DNA from: Methylobacterium sp. J-048
Lineage (GTDB): Bacteria > Pseudomonadota > Alphaproteobacteria > Rhizobiales > Beijerinckiaceae
NCBI RefSeq assembly: GCF_022829515.1
Contig: NZ_JAKSYL010000137.1
Location: forward strand, 1-64,000
Direction of reading: 5' to 3'
Length of the DNA: 64,000 nucleotides
In this document: positions 8,753 to 17,002 of the stretch, piece by piece
Layout of the letters: each line of letters opens with the position of its first letter
Numbering within the stretch: position 1 is the first letter of the stretch
Translations under genes and position numbers: made by a program
Notes under the pieces: generated by a model
Seen by the model: the letters and a program-made list of their open reading frames with translations, nothing else
Told to the model about the DNA's origin: nothing
The model's database searches: none

Positions 8753-8878
8753 AGCGCATCATGCGCCGCGCAGCGGCACCACTCACACCACAATAATCGC
8801 AGCGAACGCCCAAGCCCCCGGCGCGTTGAAGCGCGGCGGTGGCGACAGAACCGCCCGGTGAGGTACGAGGCCGGCCCG

Positions 8879-9634
8879 ATGAACAGCGTCACCCATCCGG
8901 ACCGCTCCGGCCTCGCTTCGGCCTCCGCGTTGCCGTTCAAGATCGTGAGCTGGAACCTGCTGCGGCGCACCGGTGCGGCGGTGGACGATGTGGTCGCCCT
9001 GGTGGCTCAGGAAAAGCCAGACCTGCTGCTGATGCAGGAGGCGACCCGGGCGATCGGCTTCCTGCAGGACCGGATCGGCGGCCATTACGCCTGGGCGCCG
9101 CTGCCCGGGCGGATCCACGGGCTCGCCATGTGGAGCCCGAAACCGTTCCCGAACGCGCCGCGGGTGATCACGCTCCCCGCCGGCGCCCTGGTGCATCGGG
9201 TCTGCCAGGTGCTCGACCTCGGCGCGTTCGGAATCGCCAACGTTCACCTGTCGCACGGGCAGATGCTGAACCGCCGCCAGCTGCGGCGCATCGTCGGCGA
9301 ATTGCCGCAGCGGGCCGCGGTGCTCGGGGACTACAATATCGTCGGCCCGGCGATGATCCCGGGCTTTCGCGATGTCGGCCCTCGCCGGCCGACCCACGCG
9401 ATGGTCGACGTGCTGCCGCTGCGCCTCGACCGCTGCCTCGCCCGCGGGCTGATCTGCCACGCGCACGCCGTGCTGCCGCGCGGCCCCTCCGACCACCGGC
9501 CGATCGTGGTCCATCTCGGGCCGGCCCCGGAGGCGCACGCCCCCGCCCGCTTCAAAGGTATGGCAGCAGCAGTCGCACGCCTGCGTCGCGCAGACGGATC
9601 GGCAGGGCGCGGGCGGCGAGATCCTCCCGGCTGA
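8879..9634 (+). CDS. Endonuclease/exonuclease/phosphatase (EEP) family protein
   Basis: 251 residues of the EEP fold. The ordered active-site motifs are visible: VSWNLL (about residue 24), LLMQEA (metal-binding Glu, about 53), ANVHLSHG, LGDYNI and the C-terminal SDHRPI with the catalytic Asp-His pair. The family covers AP endonucleases, sphingomyelinases and phosphoinositide phosphatases; the substrate here is unknown. The lack of DNA-repair-specific motifs and the adjacent cardiolipin synthase make a phospholipid role possible. The ATG at 8879 was preferred to an in-frame GTG at 8858 because AGG precedes it by eight bases. The last 83 bases overlap the 3' end of the convergent cls gene. Confidence 0.8.
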   Translation: MNSVTHPDRSGLASASALPFKIVSWNLLRRTGAAVDDVVALVAQEKPDLLLMQEATRAIGFLQDRIGGHYAWAPLPGRIHGLAMWSPKPFPNAPRVITLPAGALVHRVCQVLDLGAFGIANVHLSHGQMLNRRQLRRIVGELPQRAAVLGDYNIVGPAMIPGFRDVGPRRPTHAMVDVLPLRLDRCLARGLICHAHAVLPRGPSDHRPIVVHLGPAPEAHAPARFKGMAAAVARLRRADGSAGRGRRDPPG

Positions 9635-10988
9635 GCCGCGCCTGCATCTTGCCGCGCATGAACGTATCGAGCTGGGCCGCGAGATCCGGATCGATGATCT
9701 CGACGTTCAGCTCGAAATTGAGCCGGAAGCTGCGCATGTCCCAATTCGCGCTGCCGACGAAGCACCAGACGTCGTCCACCACCATCGCCTTGGAATGGTC
9801 GAAGGGCGGCTCGTCGAGCCAGACCCGCACGCCGGCCTTGAGCAGCGCGTCGAGATGCGCCCGCGTCGCCCAGTCGATGAACGGGTGATCGCTCACCCGG
9901 GGAATGATCACGTCCACGGTGATGCCCCGGGTCGCGGCCTGGGCGAGGGCGCCGGTGACCAGCTCGTCTGGCAGGAAGTACGGGGTGACGAACCGGACGG
10001 TGCGGCGGGCGCAGGACAGCGCCTGGAGGACCACCTGCTCGATCTTCTCCACGTCGGCGTCCGGCCCCGAGGTGACCACCCGGGCGATGCTATTCCCCTC
10101 CGGCTCCAGGTCGGCGAACCAGGGCGCGGAATCGAGGATCTCGCCGTCGACGAAGGCCCAGTCGGCGGCGAACGCCGCGGCGAGCTGCTCGACCACCGGT
10201 CCACGGAGCCGGAAATGCGTGTCGCGGATCGGGTGCTCGGGCTTCAGCGCGACGCGGTTCGGCTGCGAGATATTGAGGCCGCCCGTGAAGGCGACACGCC
10301 CGTCGATGATCAGCAGCTTCTTGTGCGAGCGCAGGTTGAGGAACGGCATCCGCCAGGGCAGGGCCGAGTGCATGAACAGGGCCGCCGGCACCCCGAGGCT
10401 GGTCAGCCGGCGGTAGACCGGCGCGCGAAAATAGCCGCCGCCGATCCCGTCGATGATGACCCGGACCTTGACGCCCCGGGCCTTGGCCTCGGCCAGGGCG
10501 TCGCAGAACTCGCGACCGATCGGGTCGTCGCGGAAAATGTAGCTCGACAGCCCGATGCTGGCCTCGGCTGCGCGGATCGCCTCCAGCATGGCCGGGTAGC
10601 CGGCATCACCGTTGCGGAACATCTGCACGTCGTTGCCCGCGAAGGCCGGCAGGCCGGTGATCCGCCGGATCGCCCGGTCGAGGGGCCAGAGCGCCTCCGG
10701 CACCACGGCGTCGTCGGTATCGGGGAGGTGCGTCGCGTCGGACGGCTTCGTGCGCAGCTTGCGCGCGCGGCGCGAGACGCGGTTGATGCCGAAGGTCAAG
10801 TAGAGCGCGGTGCCGAAGATCGGCGACAGCCAGGCCAGACCGATCCACCCGACCGCGACGCTGACCCGGCGCTTGCGCAGCAGGGCGTGCAGGGTGACGC
10901 CGAGCGCCAGGGTGATGCCGATGAGCGCGGCGACATCCGCCCGCAACAGGGCGGTGGATTGCAGCCACCGATACAGCGCGTCTTCCAA
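9552..10988 (-). CDS. cls: Cardiolipin synthase, phospholipase D superfamily
   Basis: 478 residues, typical for bacterial ClsA-type enzymes. Two N-terminal membrane segments (about residues 15-60, including VGWIGLAWLSPIFGTALYLTFG) precede two PLD modules with HKD motifs: HKKLLIIDGRVAFTGG (His222) and HSKAMVVDDVWCFVGSANWD (His398). The enzyme joins two phosphatidylglycerol molecules to give cardiolipin and glycerol at the inner membrane. The gene is convergent with, and overlaps, the EEP gene. It is followed upstream by a short spacer, so it is probably transcribed alone. Confidence 0.93.
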   Translation of the reverse strand: MEDALYRWLQSTALLRADVAALIGITLALGVTLHALLRKRRVSVAVGWIGLAWLSPIFGTALYLTFGINRVSRRARKLRTKPSDATHLPDTDDAVVPEALWPLDRAIRRITGLPAFAGNDVQMFRNGDAGYPAMLEAIRAAEASIGLSSYIFRDDPIGREFCDALAEAKARGVKVRVIIDGIGGGYFRAPVYRRLTSLGVPAALFMHSALPWRMPFLNLRSHKKLLIIDGRVAFTGGLNISQPNRVALKPEHPIRDTHFRLRGPVVEQLAAAFAADWAFVDGEILDSAPWFADLEPEGNSIARVVTSGPDADVEKIEQVVLQALSCARRTVRFVTPYFLPDELVTGALAQAATRGITVDVIIPRVSDHPFIDWATRAHLDALLKAGVRVWLDEPPFDHSKAMVVDDVWCFVGSANWDMRSFRLNFELNVEIIDPDLAAQLDTFMRGKMQARLSREDLAARALPIRLRDAGVRLLLPYL

Positions 10989-11114
10989 GGTCTCGGCATC
11001 CGGTTCGCGTCAGACGGCGCCGGATATAGACCAACATCCCGAACGGTGGGGGCCGGGTTTGGCGAAAAACGCTCCTGCCGCTCGGAAGCCCGATGGGAAC
11101 GCCGGGGCGCGGGT

Positions 11115-11429
11115 CTAATACGCCCGCAGGGCCGGCTGCGTGCCGGCATTCGCGGCGCCGATGGGCCGCGCGCAGCGATAGGGGCCGCTGCCGTCGAGCG
11201 CCGCGTACAGGATCCGGCCGCCATCGGCGATGCAGCGCGCCTTGGCCTCGGCATAGGGGCGGTGGAAGCTCCAGATCGTGATCATCGGTCCGACCGTCCC
11301 GAGGCAGATGCCGCCGAACAGTAGCGCGGCGGCCCAGGTCGCCCTGTCCGGCCGCGGACGCGGCGGCCGGGGCGGCGGCATGGCGCCGACGAAGGCCAGC
11401 GTCAGTCCGAACAGGTCGATCACGCTCAT
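11115..11429 (-). CDS. Small membrane protein of unknown function
   Basis: 104 residues, family not recognised. There is a short hydrophobic N terminus (VIDLFGLTLAFVGA), a Pro/Arg-rich linker, one clear membrane helix AALLFGGICLGTVGPMITIW (about residues 35-55), and a C-terminal part with two Cys residues (KARCIADGG and YRCARP) that could form a disulfide outside the membrane. The ATG at 11429 has GGAAC about six bases upstream. It sits alone between cls and the crotonase gene. Confidence 0.55.
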   Translation of the reverse strand: MSVIDLFGLTLAFVGAMPPPRPPRPRPDRATWAAALLFGGICLGTVGPMITIWSFHRPYAEAKARCIADGGRILYAALDGSGPYRCARPIGAANAGTQPALRAY

Positions 11430-11548
11430 CAGCCGTTCCGCATGCAGGCGCTGGGCCCGGCAGGACAGGACCTGCCGTCACCCTACGGCATGGCGGCCCC
11501 GGAACCTACGCATCGCGACGCGGGGGCCCTGCGTCGTATCGCGCGGGG

Positions 11549-12370
11549 CTACGGCTCCCAATGCGGCACCCGCTTGGCGATGAACGCATCGATGCCCTCT
11601 CGCGCATCGGCCATCATCATGTTCCGGGTCATCACCTCGGCGGCGTAGCCGTAGGCCTCCTCCAGGCCCATCTCGATCTGACGGCCGAACGCCTCCTTGC
11701 CGATCGCCACGACCCGCCGCGCCTTCCCGGCGATCTTTTGGGCCATGGCGGCGACGGCATTCTCCAGTTCCGCGGCCGGCACGACGCGGTTGACGAGACC
11801 GATCCGCAGCGCCTCCTGCGCGTCGATCGGCTCGCCGACCAGGAGCATCTCCAGGGCGGCCTTGCGCGACACGGCGCGGGACAGGGCGACCATCGGGGTC
11901 GAGCAGAACAGGCCGATCTGCACCCCCGGCGTGGCGAACCGGGCCTCCTCGGCGCAGATCGCGAGGTCGCAGGTGGCGACGAGCTGGCAGCCGGCCGCGG
12001 TGGCGATGCCGTGGACCTGCGCGATCACCGGCTGCGGCAGACGCGTGAGGCTCAGCATCAGCCGGGCGCAGGTGCGGAACACCGCCTCGGTCGCCTCCCG
12101 GGAGGGATCGGCGCGCATCTCCTTGAGGTCATGGCCGGCGCAGAAGGCCGGGCCGGCCGCGCGCAGGATCACGACCCGCACCGACGAATCCTCCCGGATC
12201 GCGTCGAGCGCGTCCTGGAGCGCGCCCATCAGCGCCATCGACAGGGCGTTGCGCGCCTGCGGACGGTTCAGCGTCAGGGTCGCGATGCCGTCGGCATCGT
12301 GGCGCAGCAGGGCGGGTGCGTCGACGGGGGTCGGGGCGGCGGACGGGGCCGTGCTCACGGCTGCAGTCAT
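11549..12370 (-). CDS. Enoyl-CoA hydratase/isomerase family protein, ECHDC3-like
   Basis: 273 residues of the crotonase fold: GIATLTLNRPQARNALS (about residue 28), AFCAGHDLKEM (CoA-binding oxyanion loop), GIATAAGCQLVATCDLA and FATPGVQIGLFCSTPMVALSRAV. The last segments closely resemble the ECHDC3 subfamily. In hydratases the two catalytic glutamates lie in GGGCE and xxPEI; here these positions are Gln (AGCQ) and Gly (TPGV), so ordinary hydration of enoyl-CoA is unlikely. The ATG at 12370 has GGGAGA upstream. The gene stands alone. The fold call is sure; the reaction is open. Confidence 0.85.
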   Translation of the reverse strand: MTAAVSTAPSAAPTPVDAPALLRHDADGIATLTLNRPQARNALSMALMGALQDALDAIREDSSVRVVILRAAGPAFCAGHDLKEMRADPSREATEAVFRTCARLMLSLTRLPQPVIAQVHGIATAAGCQLVATCDLAICAEEARFATPGVQIGLFCSTPMVALSRAVSRKAALEMLLVGEPIDAQEALRIGLVNRVVPAAELENAVAAMAQKIAGKARRVVAIGKEAFGRQIEMGLEEAYGYAAEVMTRNMMMADAREGIDAFIAKRVPHWEP

Positions 12371-12562
12371 GGGGCGTCTCCCGGTGCCGGCCTCCCTGGC
12401 GCTCGGGACCGGTCTCTTGGCCGGAGGATAACAGGCCGGCGGCGGTTTCGCGATGGCGCTCGGCCGGGAAGGCGGCTTCACGAAAGCTTAAACCGTCATC
12501 CTGGCAAGCTCGTGCGGCAGAGGCGGCCCGGCGTGGGGATGCGACGCCGGCGAGCGGGGTCG

Positions 12563-12724
12563 ATGTCCATGTTGGTTCTGCCGTTCGTCGGTTTCGCGGG
12601 AAGTGCGGTCGCCATCCTGGCAGGGCGGCGCGGGATCGCCCTGGGCCTCTGGCTGGCGTCGCTGGTCGGCACGCTCGCGCTGTTCGCCGCGCACGCGACC
12701 TCGACCCTGCAACTCGATTTCTGA
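12563..12724 (+). CDS. DUF5993-type small membrane protein
   Basis: 53 residues. The first hydrophobic segment MLVLPFVGFAGSAVAILAG is followed by RR and a second segment LGLWLASLVGTLALFAAHAT. This two-helix pattern with a C-terminal HATxxLxLxF is typical of the DUF5993 proteins that sit directly in front of DsbB-like genes. ATG codons at 12563 and 12569 are both possible. The stop lies about 10 bases before the dsbB-like start, so they are almost certainly co-transcribed, and a role with the disulfide-forming membrane protein is likely but untested. Confidence 0.75.
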   Translation: MSMLVLPFVGFAGSAVAILAGRRGIALGLWLASLVGTLALFAAHATSTLQLDF

Positions 12725-12733
12725 GCCGATCGC

Positions 12734-13312
12734 GTGATGACCGCCTCTCAAGCCCGGACTCTCAACGCCCTCGGGCTGCTCGGCTGCTCGGCCATCCTGC
12801 TCGTGGCGTTCGGGTATCAGTTCCATCTCGGCGAATTGCCGTGCCCGCTATGCCTGCTGCAACGGTCCGCCTTCGCGGCGGCGGGGATCGGCTTCGCGCT
12901 CGGCGTCCGCTTCGGTCCGCGACCGTCCCATTACGGCGTCGTGATCCTGAGCGCAGTCGCCGGCGCCGGCGTATCGGCCCGGCAAGTCGCGCTGCACGTC
13001 GTCCCCGGGACCGGTGGTTACGGCTCGACGCTGGCCGGGCTGCATTTCTACACGCTCGCCCTCATCGCCTTCGCGGCGATGATCGTCGGCGTCGGCGTGC
13101 TGCTCCTGAACGACAGGGCGATCAGCCCCGAACGGCAGGACGAGCGGAACGGGGTCGGCACCTTCGGGAAGGCCTGTCTGCTGCTGTTCCTCTGCGTCGT
13201 CCTCGCCAATGCCGTGTCCACGGTGGCGGAATGCGGCACCGGCCTGTGTCCCGACGATCCGTCCCGGTACGAGGCCCTCGACGACTGGCTGGCGCGGTTC
13301 GGGCTGCGCTGA
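12734..13312 (+). CDS. Disulfide bond formation protein B (DsbB-like)
   Basis: 192 residues with four predicted membrane helices: about 13-30, 42-60, 68-85 and 142-162. The periplasmic loop ELPCPLCLLQR holds the redox CxxC near residue 37. A second Cys pair occurs near the C terminus (AECGTGLCPDD), a C-x5-C rather than the usual spacing. DsbB-like proteins reoxidise a periplasmic thiol oxidase and pass electrons to quinone. The start is either GTG at 12734 or ATG at 12737. It is coupled to the DUF5993 gene just upstream; no dsbA is present in the window. Confidence 0.82.
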   Translation: MMTASQARTLNALGLLGCSAILLVAFGYQFHLGELPCPLCLLQRSAFAAAGIGFALGVRFGPRPSHYGVVILSAVAGAGVSARQVALHVVPGTGGYGSTLAGLHFYTLALIAFAAMIVGVGVLLLNDRAISPERQDERNGVGTFGKACLLLFLCVVLANAVSTVAECGTGLCPDDPSRYEALDDWLARFGLR

Positions 13313-13421
13313 GGAGGCCGCCGAGACCACGGTCCGACGGGGAGACGGCGGATCGCGCGACGCGTGCGCGATCGGGCTTCGTGTCCGATGCCCGCCGAAG
13401 GCCGCCCGGGCGTACCGCCCC

Positions 13422-13898
13422 TCAGCCCTGCTCGGCCAAGGCGAGATCGAGACTGGCAAAATCGGCGCCGGGGCCGTTCCACCACACGCTGGGATAGGAG
13501 GCCATCCGGCCCATCACGCCGGCATAGGTCTCGGCCAGGGCGGTGTCGACGATCGCCAGGGTGGCCCCCGCCAGGGCGAGGCTGTCGGCGAGCGCCTCGC
13601 CGCGGCGACCGCCGTCGAGGGCGACGACGCGGATCCCGAGCCGGGCGAGGCCGAGGCGCATCGCCTCCGCCTGACCGAGGTCGCGGACCAGGAGCGCGAC
13701 GGTCTCGCCGGCGCGCAGGCCCTCGCCGTAGGCCCAATGCGCGACGCGGTTGGGGCAGATCGCCGGAGCGGCGGGCGGCTGGGAGGCGCGCCGGTCGCCG
13801 GACGCGAAGCCGGCCCCCGGCCGGAAGCGCCGGTCGGGATCACGCGGGCCCGGTACCGAGGTAGAGCTGTCTGCGAAAGTGGAGTTCACGCCAAACAT
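13422..13898 (-). CDS. Truncated AMP-binding (acyl-CoA synthetase) N-terminal domain
   Basis: 158 residues. The stretch NRVAHWAYGEGLRAGETVALLVRD...LGLARLGIRVVALDG...ALADSLALAGATLAIVD is the N-terminal Rossmann-like part of FadD/FATP-type acyl-CoA synthetases (pattern A-W-x-GlxxGdxVALlxxN). Frames stop just before the ATP-binding P-loop (YTSGTTG), and only 110 bases remain to the next gene, so the catalytic core and C-terminal lid are missing. The protein cannot be an active ligase; it is either a decaying remnant or a re-used domain. The first 50 residues are low-complexity, and no strong ribosome site is visible at the ATG. Confidence 0.55.
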   Translation of the reverse strand: MFGVNSTFADSSTSVPGPRDPDRRFRPGAGFASGDRRASQPPAAPAICPNRVAHWAYGEGLRAGETVALLVRDLGQAEAMRLGLARLGIRVVALDGGRRGEALADSLALAGATLAIVDTALAETYAGVMGRMASYPSVWWNGPGADFASLDLALAEQG

Positions 13899-14172
13899 AC
13901 GCTGCGAACCGCCTGGGTCTGGATAAACGGTGGACCTTGGCGTGACGCGGGCAGGTTAAAACTCTGTCTCAGGTTCGCGGATCGTCAGAACACTGGCCGC
14001 TTTTCACGGCTCCGGGCGGCCGGGACTGCGCCTATGCCGAATCGAGGATGAACGGGCGACGGCAAAGTGTCGGCAAATTCGGTCGCATTGGCGTGCGCAG
14101 CGGCCCGGCCTATGTCCGGCCTGACGCAGGCGCCCCGGAAGAGGTCGCCCTCGACCGAGGAAACAACGCCCC

Positions 14173-14232
14173 ATGAATCACACACCCATGAATCACATCC
14201 CCAAGAATCACACCTCCGTGAATCGTCGCCCC
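14173..14232 (+). repeat. 15-bp tandem repeat, four units, at a start codon
   Basis: The units are ATGAATCACACACCC, ATGAATCACATCCCC, AAGAATCACACCTCC and GTGAATCGTCGCCCC. Being a multiple of three, unit gain or loss would keep the frame but change how many potential start codons precede the signal peptide. Confidence 0.85.
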
Positions 14233-14640
14233 ATTGGCCGGATCGCTCCCGCCGCCGCACTCGCCCTGATGCTCGCCGCCCTTCCGGCCCAGGCGCAGAT
14301 CCGGAACGCGCCGTCCCCGCGGGCCCTGGAATTTGCCGCCTACATCTTCGCGGCCTCGAACGTCTGCGGCTACCGGATCGGCAACGCGGCGTTCGAGGGC
14401 CTGCTGGCCAAGCAGAACGTGCAGGCGGCAGACGTCCAGCCGCGCGGGCCGTTCGGCAACCATGTGCAGACCATGTTCACGCTGATGTCGAACCAGATGG
14501 CCCAGAACCGCGATCAGGCCTGCCTGGCGGTGGCCGGCGAGTATGGGCCGGAGGGCTCGGTCGCCAAGAACGTCCTGCTGCCGGCGGGCCAGACGACCGA
14601 GGCACCGGCCCCGGCGGAGCCCGCCAAGCCCGCGCAGTGA
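14173..14640 (+). CDS. Secreted protein of unknown function with a repeated start region
   Basis: 155 residues. The N terminus MNHTPMNHIPKNHTSVN is encoded by a 15-bp tandem repeat, after which comes a normal signal peptide (RRPIGRIAPAAALALMLAALPAQAQ, cleavage after AQA). The mature part has two Cys (NVCGYRIG and DQACLAV), probably one disulfide, and an Ala/Pro-rich tail. The repeat supplies in-frame ATG at 14173 and 14188 and GTG at 14218, so the true start is uncertain; the GTG would give a textbook signal peptide. The family is not recognised; the pattern (FAAxxFAxxxxCGYR) suggests a conserved periplasmic protein. Confidence 0.65.
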   Translation: MNHTPMNHIPKNHTSVNRRPIGRIAPAAALALMLAALPAQAQIRNAPSPRALEFAAYIFAASNVCGYRIGNAAFEGLLAKQNVQAADVQPRGPFGNHVQTMFTLMSNQMAQNRDQACLAVAGEYGPEGSVAKNVLLPAGQTTEAPAPAEPAKPAQ

Positions 14641-14644
14641 TCGC

Positions 14645-15334
14645 TCAGCCGAGACGCCAGTCGATCGGCGATACCCCGCGTTCGGCGAGCCAGCCATTGG
14701 CGCGGCCGAATGGGTCGGAGCCCGGGAAATCCCGGGCGCGGTTGAGCGGGGAGGGGTGCCCGCTCTCGAACACGCCGTGGCGCGCCGACTCGATCAGGGC
14801 GGTCCGGGCCCGGGCCTGGGCACCCCAGAGCAGGAAAACCGCCGGTTCCGGACGGGCGGAGACCGCGGCCACGGCCTCGTCGGTCAGCGCTGCCCAGCCG
14901 TAGCGCAGGTGTGCGCCGGCCTTGCCGGCCTCCACGGTGAGGGCGCTGTTGAGCAGCAGCACACCCTGCCGGGCCCAGGGGGTCAGGTCGCCACCCGCGG
15001 ATCGCTCGGAGCCGGCCTCCGCCAGAATCACCCGCAGCGAGGCCGGCAGGCGGCCGGAGCCGACATACGAGAAGGCGAGCCCGTTCGCGTCGCCCGGGGT
15101 CGGGTAGGGGTCCTGCCCGAGGATGACCGCGCGCACGGCCGGCAGCGGCGTCTCGGTGAGCGCCCGGAAGATGTCGGTCGGCGCCGGCAGCACTCGCGCG
15201 CCTTCGGCGATCCGGGCATCGACCCGGGCCGCAACGGCGTCGGCCGCCCCACCGGCGAAGAACGGCAGCGCCAGCCACGGCGATCCGGAGGCGCGGAAGG
15301 CGGCCAGCGCGGCGGCCACGGGGGTGTCGGACAT
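14645..15334 (-). CDS. ung: Uracil-DNA glycosylase, family 1
   Basis: 229 residues, normal length for family 1. The catalytic water-activating motif is GQDPYP (Asp75), followed by TPGDANGLAFS. VLLLNSALTVEAG and the DNA-intercalation motif HPSPLN (near residue 197) are present. It removes uracil from DNA after cytosine deamination or dUTP misincorporation. In most Ung proteins the first motif reads GQDPYH; here the His is Pro, which is unusual but outside the catalytic Asp. The ATG at 15334 was chosen because it begins the aligned domain. It converges with the secreted-protein gene, four bases apart. Confidence 0.9.
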   Translation of the reverse strand: MSDTPVAAALAAFRASGSPWLALPFFAGGAADAVAARVDARIAEGARVLPAPTDIFRALTETPLPAVRAVILGQDPYPTPGDANGLAFSYVGSGRLPASLRVILAEAGSERSAGGDLTPWARQGVLLLNSALTVEAGKAGAHLRYGWAALTDEAVAAVSARPEPAVFLLWGAQARARTALIESARHGVFESGHPSPLNRARDFPGSDPFGRANGWLAERGVSPIDWRLG

Positions 15335-15558
15335 CGGATCTCGCGGTTGCGGGGCGGAGCGGCGGTAGCTAGGGAGGAACGGTCGATCACGCGTGGCACG
15401 CCCGGTGCAGCATGTCGCAGCCGGCCTTCGCTGGGCGGTGTGGCACCCTACATGGGATTGCACCTGACACCGGGAAGCCTCCGGCCCAAGCGCGTGCGCC
15501 GGCCGCCGGGTATCTGAAGCCAGAAGAAGGACTCGGCGCGCGGCGCCGGAACGCTGCC

Positions 15559-16641
15559 ATGAACGAACGCGTCGAACCCGCCGCGCTGGCGGAAGGCCGG
15601 CCCCTCGCGACACTGGTCCCGGCCGCGGGCGGCTTCCCGGCCGACCACCCGAAGGTGGCCTGGGGCCGTGTCGGGGTCCTGCTGATGAACCTCGGCACCC
15701 CCGAGGGCACCAGCTACTGGCCGATGCGGCGCTATCTCAAGGAATTCCTGTCGGACCGCCGCGTCATCGAGGTGCCCCGGCTGATCTGGTGGCCGCTGCT
15801 CAACCTGATCATCCTGACCAAGCGCCCGGGGCCCAAGGGCCGCGACTACGCCAGCGTCTGGAACACCGACCGCAACGAGGGTCCGCTCAAGACCACCACC
15901 CGCGGCCAGAGCGAGCGCCTGCAGGCCGCGATGGGCGATTCCGTCGTGGTCGACTGGGCGATGCGCTACGGCAAGCCGGAGGTGGCCGACCGACTCCAGG
16001 CGCTGCTCGACCAGGGCTGCGACCGGATCCTGCTGGTGCCGCTCTACCCGCAATACGCCGCCGCCACCTCGGCCACCGCCTGCGACCAGGCGTTCCGCGC
16101 GCTCATGGACATGCGCTGGCAGCCGACCGTGCGGGTCTCGCCGCCCTATCACGACGACCCCGTCTACATCGCCGCGATGGCCGATTCGATCCGCGAGGGC
16201 CTGGCCAAGCTCGACTTCGAGCCCGAGGTGATCCTGACCTCGTTCCACGGCGTGCCGCGCAGCTACCTGCTCAAGGGCGACCCGTACCATTGCCAGTGCC
16301 ACAAGACTGGGCGCCTGATCCGCGAAGCGCTCGGGATGTCGCCCGAGCGCATGCGGGTGACCTTCCAGTCGCGCTTCGGCAATGAGGAGTGGCTCAAGCC
16401 CTATACCGACGAGACCGTGACGGAGCTGGCCAAATCCGGCGTCAAGCGCATGGCGATCGTCGCTCCCGGCTTCACGGCCGATTGCCTGGAGACGCTGGAG
16501 GAACTCGACGGCGAGAACCGCCACTATTTCGAGGGCAACGGCGGCGAGCGCTTCGCCTACATCCCGTGCCTGAACGATTCCGATCTCGGCATGAAGGTGA
16601 TCGAGCACGTGGTGCGCCGCGAGCTTCAGGGCTGGCTCTGA
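15559..16641 (+). CDS. hemH: Ferrochelatase
   Basis: 360 residues, usual length. It begins the family core with GVLLMNLGTPEG, and carries the active-site SFHGVPRSY (His230) and GDPYHCQCHKTGRL. The C-terminal GFTADCLETLEEL is the signature of HemH. The enzyme inserts ferrous iron into protoporphyrin IX, the last step of haem synthesis, at the inner membrane. The Cys-rich QC-type motif (CQCHKT) is also typical and could relate to the iron-sulfur cluster known in some alphaproteobacterial ferrochelatases. The ATG at 15559 was preferred to a frame extension upstream that is low-complexity. No other haem genes are adjacent. Confidence 0.95.
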   Translation: MNERVEPAALAEGRPLATLVPAAGGFPADHPKVAWGRVGVLLMNLGTPEGTSYWPMRRYLKEFLSDRRVIEVPRLIWWPLLNLIILTKRPGPKGRDYASVWNTDRNEGPLKTTTRGQSERLQAAMGDSVVVDWAMRYGKPEVADRLQALLDQGCDRILLVPLYPQYAAATSATACDQAFRALMDMRWQPTVRVSPPYHDDPVYIAAMADSIREGLAKLDFEPEVILTSFHGVPRSYLLKGDPYHCQCHKTGRLIREALGMSPERMRVTFQSRFGNEEWLKPYTDETVTELAKSGVKRMAIVAPGFTADCLETLEELDGENRHYFEGNGGERFAYIPCLNDSDLGMKVIEHVVRRELQGWL

Positions 16642-16735
16642 CGCAAAACCGCCGGGGCGCCGCTTGCGGACGGCCCCGGCCGGCCTATCATCGTCCGAAG
16701 CTGGACAATTCTCAGATCCGGCGTCGGAGGATCAC

Positions 16736-16894
16736 ATGGCCTTCTTCATCGGGATCGCGTGTCCGTGGCTGCTGATCGCGGTGCTCGATCGGATCGCCGA
16801 AAGCCGCCGCTCGGCTGAGCTCGTGGCACTCGGCGTCACCGCACCGACGCCGCCCGCGAGCTCGGCGTATCTGCATCCCGACCGGCCGTATTGA
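16736..16894 (+). CDS. Small single-helix membrane protein
   Basis: 52 residues, MAFFIGIACPWLLIAVLDRIAE followed by a polar tail. There is one hydrophobic segment at the N terminus and no recognised family. It is supported by an excellent GGAGG five bases before the ATG at 16736, better than that of most genes here. It lies between hemH and the toxin-antitoxin pair. Confidence 0.5.
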   Translation: MAFFIGIACPWLLIAVLDRIAESRRSAELVALGVTAPTPPASSAYLHPDRPY

Positions 16895-17002
16895 GAGGCC
16901 GCGAGCAGGCGTGGAGCGGGCCTCATCGGCCCGCATGCCTCGCTGGCGACGCTTTGCAAGACTTGATAGCCTTCGCTCGGGAGCGGTCTTCAGGAGGACG
17001 CG

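Larger units (their letters stand above)
8454..8878. other. Intergenic region with palindromic repeats
   Basis: This is the 425-base region between the start of the nuclease operon and the EEP gene. It carries the two palindromic elements listed at 8610-8629 and 8638-8752. No convincing gene is present. Promoters for both divergent units must lie here, but no consensus boxes are clear. Confidence 0.5.
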
